From Solea solea (Eukaryota; Chordata; Actinopteri; Pleuronectiformes; Soleidae): a stretch of 64,000 nt of DNA. The stretch is taken from the NCBI RefSeq assembly GCF_958295425.1, contig NC_081153.1, positions 12,115,001 through 12,179,000 on the forward strand. Direction: 5' to 3'. Of the stretch, positions 24,541 through 64,000 are shown piece after piece (within the stretch, counting starts at the first letter, position 1; each line of letters opens with the position of its first letter). A model generated the notes under the pieces. It searched no databases and was not told where the DNA came from. It saw only the letters and a list, made by a program, of their open reading frames with translations. The position numbers were made by a program, and so were the translations under genes.

Positions 24541-26658
24541 TAATTGGGCGCTTTCCACAACACAGTTCCAGCACGACTCGGCACAGCTCGACTCTACTCA
24601 GTTTTGGTATCGCTTTCCATTACTATAGTACCTCCTCAACGTGGGCGGAGTCATCATAGCTGTGACATCGTTTGACTTTGATGGCACCCTGCTTCACCGT
24701 GAGGGTTCGCCCTTGAGTATGAAAATTATTTTCTGGTTCAACAAGCAAATTGGTGATTTAATCAACAAAAGGCTGAATCAGCACCAGCTTAGTGCTGTTC
24801 ATTTCATTCAGACTACACATTATTACAAGTATGGCGAAGTTACAGGGCACGTCCTGTTTTGTGGCAAGTGTTCTAAATTTGCCATGGTTGATGTGGCCAC
24901 CTTTTGATAACTTTTCATCTTTGATGTGTCCAGTATAAATTCATGCAAAATGTGCAAATCCCCAAGATGGACACCAAATTCAAAACTGTTGACTTCCTGA
25001 TGAGTTGAGGCCATGGTGCCAATGGACTTTTATGTTCATCATGGGCTGTATCAAGTTCCGTGAACTGTGGTGCAACTTAGTTTCAGCTTTCTCAATTTGT
25101 GTTTCACTTTTAGGGGGCGCCATTGAGCCGTTTTGCACCACTTCTGTGTATTTCCCTTATTTCATCAGTTCTGATTTGCGTTCCAATTTCCGTCCATGGG
25201 AGAAGGAAAATAATAATTCCAGGAATTCCAATAGGTCCTTGCACCACTGTGTGAGCGCTCGTGCCTTAATTAAAATTCTGGTGGTACATCCACGTCTTGA
25301 GTGGTGCTGCCCGGCTGCTGCAGCATTGCTTGATGTTCTCCGTAGTCAGCTAAAAAACTTGCATCTTATTGATGGCTTGCAACTCATACAAAAAATGTAG
25401 AGCCATAAACCTTTAAAAACTATCACGTCTTGATGAGGGGCATCTCAGTCTACTTATGCAAGATGCAAAAGTCAGTGGGCGTTTATTTCGTTCTTGAAGA
25501 AACTAGAGGTAAAACCACCCACTGTCTATACAGGTGACAGATTATGAATTTAATATTCTGCTGCTGCAGAAAGAAAGAAAAGGCAGTTTAATTTATAAAG
25601 CACTTTGCACAAGGTAGGTATGTTTGTATTAGTGTATAATCACTCATAAAAAAACAATAAGAATAGGCCTTTATATATACATTTGACATTTCGGAGGCTG
25701 CTATCTTATTCTGGCATGTTTCCACAATAGCCTGAATGGACAAACCCGCCAGAGCATGAGTTTCTTGATTTTAAGCGAAATCTTACTCCGTTCCATTTCT
25801 CTGCACCCTTCCCTTGTGGTACCAGAGTAATGGTACAGTGTGGAGCCATAGATCCATGAGAGTCAGCTGATTGGGCGACAGAAAAGTGTCACACCGTTGC
25901 GACCCGTGTTTCTTCAACGCTATCAGTCTAATCTCATTAAAAGCTTGACGTCTTGTTGAGACAATCAGCCACAAACCGAGCAGAAAACAGAGCTGCTCGG
26001 TTGTAGTCTGTTGTGTTGTTGTCTGTCGTTTGTTGTGTTGTGTTCAATGTTGTTGTTTGTTGTGTTGCGTTTAATGTTGTTGTTTGTTTTGTTTAATTTT
26101 GTTGTTGTGTTGGTGTCTGTTGTGTTGCGTTCAATGTTTTTGGTCGTGTTGGCGCACCAGTGCAACGTCACTCTTATGTATCTCGCACCATTGGGCACAG
26201 TGCACACCGCACCTACCAAGTACAGGTACTGTTCTCAGTGGAAACCGAACCGCACTGTACCATGATGGAAACATGGCTAATGAGAATAAACTGCAGGTGT
26301 TGAAGAAACACCAGTCAAGGGAGATTTCTGTTGCCCAATCAGCTGACTGACGTGGGTAGAGCTCCACCCATACTGTACCATTACTCTGGTACCCCATGGA
26401 AGGGGACCAAAAAATGGTTATTTTATCACTATTTCTAATGGAAACGCAAACAAATTACGAAGCGTACCGAACCACTCGGTGGACACACGCCAACACAAAG
26501 CTTGATTGTCTTGTTGAGACAAACAGCCTCAAACGGAGCAGACACAGCCATCGGGCGCACCCCGCCTACCAAGTAAAGGTACTGCTCTCAGTCAAAACTG
26601 TACCAAAATATACGTACCAAACCAAACCTAACCAAACCACTCAGTGGAAACGCCATTA
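24540..26658. mobile_element. Composite of non-autonomous DNA transposon copies
   Basis: The outer ends are imperfect inverted repeats: CTAATTGGGCGCTTTCCAC near 24539-24557, and GTGGAAACGCCATTAG near 26644-26659 (reverse complement CTAATGGCGTTTCCAC). Inside, 25800-25930 and 26280-26405 are inverted copies sharing GGTACCAGAGTAATGGTACAG, CAGCTGATTGGGC and GTGTTTCTTCAAC. Two direct pairs also occur: 25945-25985 with 26499-26540 (CTTGTTGAGAC, AGCC-CAAAC), and 26210-26260 with 26565-26650 (CCTACCAAGTA, GGTACTG, TCAGTGGAAAC). No transposase is present. This looks like nested or tandem MITE copies. Confidence 0.65.
26005..26140. repeat. Degenerate TTG/TGT-rich simple repeat
   Basis: A run dominated by TGTTG and TTGTT units inside the composite transposon region, between its inverted arms. 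ORFs on either strand through it (poly-Asn/Thr on minus, Val/Leu/Phe-rich on plus) are artefacts of the repeat. Confidence 0.75.
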
Positions 26659-26955
26659 GCTTTAAAACAAGACAGACTTATAGACAGAACCCCAAAGATG
26701 TCAAAGCATTAAAAAGAAGTAGAAAGATTAAAATCTTATAAAGGAAACATAAGTTAGGTATTAGGTATAAGTTAGGTAAATTGAGATGGTTAAAGAAAGA
26801 AATACTGTGTACAGCATATTCAATGCAGAAATCCTCCGCAGTAACGTCTGGCTGTCGCGGGGATGATCTGATAAGTATTGGCGGTGGAGGACTGGGAGGT
26901 GTGTCGGTCACCCTCCGAGTGTGTGTGTGTGGTGTGTGTGTGTGCGGGGAGGAGG

Positions 26956-26990
<35 letters not shown>

Positions 26991-27036
26991 TCCACCGCTC
27001 TTGCCGCACACAGTCTCTCATCGCTCGCTTCTCTCG

Positions 27037-27108
27037 ATGGCACGTCCGTCTCCGAGTGCAGCTGTGTTGTGTTGCAGCGGTCGCAGCTCCGTCGCCCGCC
27101 GTCTGTAG
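27037..27108 (+). promoter_or_regulatory. Upstream ORF (23 codons) in plcl2 leader
   Basis: ATG at 27037 opens 23 codons ending in TAG at 27106-27108, 27 bases before the plcl2 ATG and in a different frame. If included in the mRNA, it would lower initiation at the main start. The peptide resembles nothing known to me. Confidence 0.4.
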
Positions 27109-27121
27109 AACTACGGAGTCC

Positions 27122-27127
27122 ATGTAA
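27122..27127 (+). promoter_or_regulatory. Start-stop uORF (ATGTAA) before plcl2 ATG
   Basis: An ATG followed at once by TAA, 14 bases before the main ATG at 27136 and in another frame. Start-stop elements are known to stall ribosomes on some vertebrate mRNAs. The context TCC-ATG is moderate, whereas the main ATG has a strong CACC-ATG-G context. Confidence 0.45.
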
Positions 27128-27135
27128 TCGTCACC

Positions 27136-50410
<23,275 letters not shown>

Positions 50411-51754
50411 AGGAGCGTGGAGATGGAACTTCACTGTAGCTGCTGTGACAACCCTCTCCTCGTGTCATCACTTTGTTCCCCACAGATGAGCGTGCCAGAG
50501 TGGGAGATGATTGCAGTGTTTCTGGATCTGGAAAAGCAAGAACCATATTTCCAAAGAAAGCAGAGTTGAATGCAAGTCTTCAAATGTTGACCACCGTCTG
50601 TCACTGAGCCCAGGAGAGCTGCAGACATCACAGCAACGACAATGACAATGTGTTGTTCGATTTAAAGCCAAGGTTCAGCTGTACTGTATTAAACTGTAGA
50701 TACAACAACAAAAAAGAAAACACACAAAGGATGTGCAATGTTGTTGAGGTGTGTAAAAAAAAACAAAGCTCCAGTGCCAAGCAATATCAAGTATGGAGAC
50801 ATTAGTGGTAGTGGTTGTAAGTCTCTCATCCAGTCACCTTAAGGCTCTTTTTTTCTGTCACTACAAAAGCTCCCCCTCCACGCTCTCTCTATATATTGTC
50901 GTACATGCAGTAATCTATATTTTTCTATTTCCCAGAAGCCTTTGTTGTAAATATAAACTGCCATAACGATCAACTCCATGACTCTAAATGTGTACTGGAC
51001 CGTTTTTTGTTGCAAGTGATTCATTTGTGCGCAAATCAATGTACAGTATTTTTTATTATGTGACGTTTGATTTTTTCTTTTTTTTTCTTTGCTGTGAAGC
51101 GTATTTTACTTAAGTTATTGATCCCAATTGAAAACATTCCAAAAAAGCGACGAGCTGGGGCCGGTCAGACTCGACATGTTCAGCTCTGTCAGTGGTAGCA
51201 GTTCATGATTATCTTAAGCAACAGTCAGGATGGAAATATGTGAGAAATAAAGTAGTTTTTAAACGACCGACACTCACGTCTCTCTCTGTGTGTGTGTGTG
51301 CTACTGTTTTGCAAGAGCTTAACTCGGAAGAGCTTTCATGCAGACTGACACATGACACGAGCTGCGCGCATGGCACCGAGGTAACAGCTGGGGACATTTA
51401 TCTACCCTAGATGGAGAAGCAAGGCCTATATGTGAAGTGGATAAAAGCCTCCAGTAAGCTTTCACTTAAAGCCTCACTAGAATAGACGGATGATTAAAGA
51501 CTTCACACAGAATACATCTTGGAATGAAGAGCATGTGATATTTCCTGAGCTCCTGAGCAGCTTTAGACAATGTCTTGATATTATTTAATCAACCGTCACC
51601 TTTAACATCTCCTTTGACGTCAGTACAAGTAAAAATAGTACATTTGGTGTTGTATCGTGATGTAGGCTTGTGATAAACCAGTTATTTTAACCAGGTTTGA
51701 GTGGAAATTAAAGGTCATGTGACTTAAACAGGTTACAAAAAAAACAAACCCAAC
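50411..51754 (+). other. plcl2 3' UTR and downstream
   Basis: Noncoding sequence after the stop. AATAAA at 51246-51251 is the best poly(A) signal candidate, implying a 3' UTR of about 850 bases. A short GT tract follows at 51285-51300. No other gene is seen. Confidence 0.55.
51246..51251 (+). terminator. Candidate poly(A) signal of plcl2
   Basis: AATAAA 836 bases after the plcl2 stop, with a GT-rich stretch 35-50 bases downstream (51285-51300) as expected for a cleavage region. Confidence 0.5.
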
Positions 51755-52235
51755 TTAACCCTTTAACACCGAGCGCATCGCAGGCGGCACGTTTGTGCAA
51801 GCGCACTTTGCATTACCGTAATTATGCGACCGTTTGTGCCATCGGAGAAATTCCACCGGGTTCTGAAAGCTGAGAAGTTGCAAGTCAAAGTCAACGTGGG
51901 TTTATTACGGTAATTTGGGAGTTGGGAATACGCCTATACATAGTTTCCATTTTTTGGACTGTTTTTGGACATTGAGACGACACTTTTATGCGTTATATTG
52001 TTCACGTTTCATATTTAACACGCAAAATCTGGTGTCTGTGTACAACCAAATAAAACTTTTTGTTTTTCTTCATTTTAACTTGTTAATACACTATTATAAC
52101 ATGCACTCAATTGTAAACAATTGCCAGATATTGAAAGTCATTCTGGAAAAATGGGCAAAAGCACTTTTATTTTCTGGCCCTTTTACGGTTAAAATAAGCA
52201 AAAGAAAGGTCCTGACTTTGGTGTTAAAGGGTTAA
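51755..52235. mobile_element. piggyBac-like MITE (481 bp)
   Basis: The left end is TTAACCCTTTAACACC (51755-51770) and the right end is its perfect reverse complement, GGTGTTAAAGGGTTAA (52220-52235). TTAA target duplications with termini starting CCC are the signature of piggyBac-superfamily elements. No transposase ORF is present, so it is non-autonomous. It sits between the convergent 3' ends of plcl2 and tbc1d5. A related single end, TTAACCCTTCGAACACGGAGC, occurs at 9063-9083 in a dnah12 intron. Confidence 0.75.
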
Positions 52236-53410
52236 CATAGGACTAAAAGTTTCTTTTTCTTACTTCGTTCGGCATAATCAGTTCCCTAGTCTTTGACCGC
52301 TGTAATTGAATAAATTGTAAAGTGTTTTTTTATCACATCTTAAAAGCAAACAAACACATTAACCTTGTGTAGCAAGAGCGATGTCATTTTATTGGTCTAG
52401 AGTTATGGCAGCTATGGAGGGACATTCTTTGTGTGTGTGTGTGTGTGCTGCTGTATACTGGTTTCCACAGGACACAAGAACAATCTCAGTTGTAATGTGA
52501 GAAACGAGAAGAGTCAGTTATCACACTAAAAATCAACAACGTCCTCCAAATCATTTTAAAAACAAAAAGGGAAAAAAAACAACAAAAAAAAAAAAACAGA
52601 CTTACTATCATTTTTACTATTTTATCCAGGAAACTACATTTCTATGGGTTAAAATAGTTTTAAAAGAAATCTGAATAATAATAATAATAAAAAAGCTAAC
52701 AACAATAAGGTCACAGAGTCAGGTTTTGTTTGGCTGAGAGATGATTAATGGTCAGAGGCACTGGTTTAGGAGGAGGAGAAGGCTACACTCGATGACAAGA
52801 CAGACAGGAGGACGCCATTCTGGTTTGGTTTTTTTGTTTGAGTGTCAGAGAAGACTGCCTCCTCTGTGAGGACATGGACGGACAAAATAACACAGACACA
52901 GGCGTGGCCCGGTCTCCGCATCCAAAACAAACCAAGTATCACTCTCTCAATCAGTACAGCAGGCTCAGGGACAGGGAGTCCGGTCCCCGACAGTAAAATG
53001 CAGTTTGAGTTCCGGCTTCTCAGTTATCGTAGTGACGGGAAGAACAGTACGGTGGCACCCTCTATTGGCGGAGCGGTGCGCTACAAGTAAATACGAGACA
53101 GGACTAATGGGGAGACAAGCATTAGGCAGATGAGATGGCGTAGAAGCATCAGCTCAGACAGGACTGAAGGAGCACAGGGGACAGTTAAAGAGACAGAGTG
53201 AAAGGGATTTGTGACTCGAAGCGTCACCGTTCACATGTGCAATTTTCTCGCCGACAGCAGCTCCAGCGGGTGTTCCACCAAATACTGCAGCCTCCCCCCA
53301 CTGATCCCAAGTCAGTTTTCTTTCATCTCACCCTCAGAGAGAGACATGATAAAGGGTTAAGAGGAGGAAGGGGAGGAGGAGGAGGAGGAGGAGGGTGGTG
53401 ATTCGTTTAT
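52236..53410. other. tbc1d5 3' UTR region (minus) and intergenic
   Basis: No ORF with similarity. On the minus strand AATAAA occurs at 52388-52393, about 1 kb beyond the tbc1d5 stop, and could be the poly(A) signal. Simple tracts are a GT run at 52432-52448, A-rich 52558-52598 and GGA repeats at 53369-53392. Confidence 0.5.
52388..52393 (-). terminator. Candidate poly(A) signal of tbc1d5
   Basis: TTTATT on the plus strand, AATAAA on minus, 1,018 bases past the tbc1d5 stop. A second hexamer overlaps the stop codon itself (53406-53411) but would give an extremely short 3' UTR. Confidence 0.4.
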
Positions 53411-63982
<10,572 letters not shown>

Positions 63983-64000
63983 CTTAAGGAGATGGTGAAA

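Larger units (their letters stand above)
26830..27135 (+). promoter_or_regulatory. plcl2: plcl2 promoter and 5' leader
   Basis: The sequence becomes CpG-rich directly before the plcl2 start, with a GT tract (26919-26944) and a GA tract (26960-26986) just upstream. No TATA box stands out. The leader contains a 23-codon upstream ORF (27037-27108) and a start-stop ATGTAA at 27122-27127. The transcription start itself is not visible from sequence. Confidence 0.5.

Noticed and set aside
24641..24907. 88-codon plus ORF after dnah12
   Set aside because: Lies within the composite transposon region, and its similarity to any transposase is not apparent.

Overview
The window is eukaryotic, and almost certainly from an acanthomorph-type teleost fish. 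It holds compact multi-exon vertebrate genes with GT-AG introns, long runs of CA/GT, GA and TA microsatellites, and degenerate transposons of types typical of fish (a Tc1-like element, a piggyBac-like MITE, a LINE fragment and other dispersed repeats). I see no prokaryotic genes, CRISPR arrays or operons.

Three protein-coding genes account for the window. (1) 2297-24210, plus strand: an axonemal inner-arm dynein heavy chain, dnah12. I reconstructed 59 exons with consistent splice phases; they sum to 11,841 nt (3,946 codons plus stop). (2) 27136-50410, plus strand: plcl2, a catalytically inactive phospholipase C-like protein. Twelve exons sum to 3,444 nt (1,147 codons plus stop), and the first intron is 9.7 kb. 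(3) 63982-53411, minus strand: the 3' part of tbc1d5, a Rab GAP of the retromer and autophagy pathways. Fifteen exons give 730 in-frame codons including the stop, and the 5' end lies beyond the right edge. plcl2 and tbc1d5 are convergent (tail to tail), as I recall them on human 3p24.

The first 2.3 kb hold a candidate RFX X-box, possible 5' exons of dnah12 and an eroded LINE reverse-transcriptase piece. The 24.2-27.1 kb gap is mostly a composite of inverted and direct copies of a non-autonomous DNA transposon, followed by the plcl2 promoter and 5' leader with two upstream ORFs. plcl2 introns carry microsatellites and fish dispersed repeats. Between plcl2 and tbc1d5 lies a 481-bp MITE with TTAA flanks and CCC termini (piggyBac-like). 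A tbc1d5 intron carries a nearly intact Tc1-like element whose transposase has one stop codon.

The three genes are not an operon or pathway. dnah12 powers ciliary beating, plcl2 tunes inositol phosphate signalling and receptor trafficking, and tbc1d5 regulates Rab7 at endosomes. I found no convincing undescribed system. The most interesting points are the dnah12-plcl2-tbc1d5 linkage, the ciliary promoter motif, a GC-AG intron, an unusually large dnah12 exon, the start-stop uORF of plcl2, the MITE, the Tc1 copy with an asymmetric deletion, and a CTG-encoded alanine tract in tbc1d5. All exon boundaries were read by eye from splice signals and family similarity. No alignment was run.
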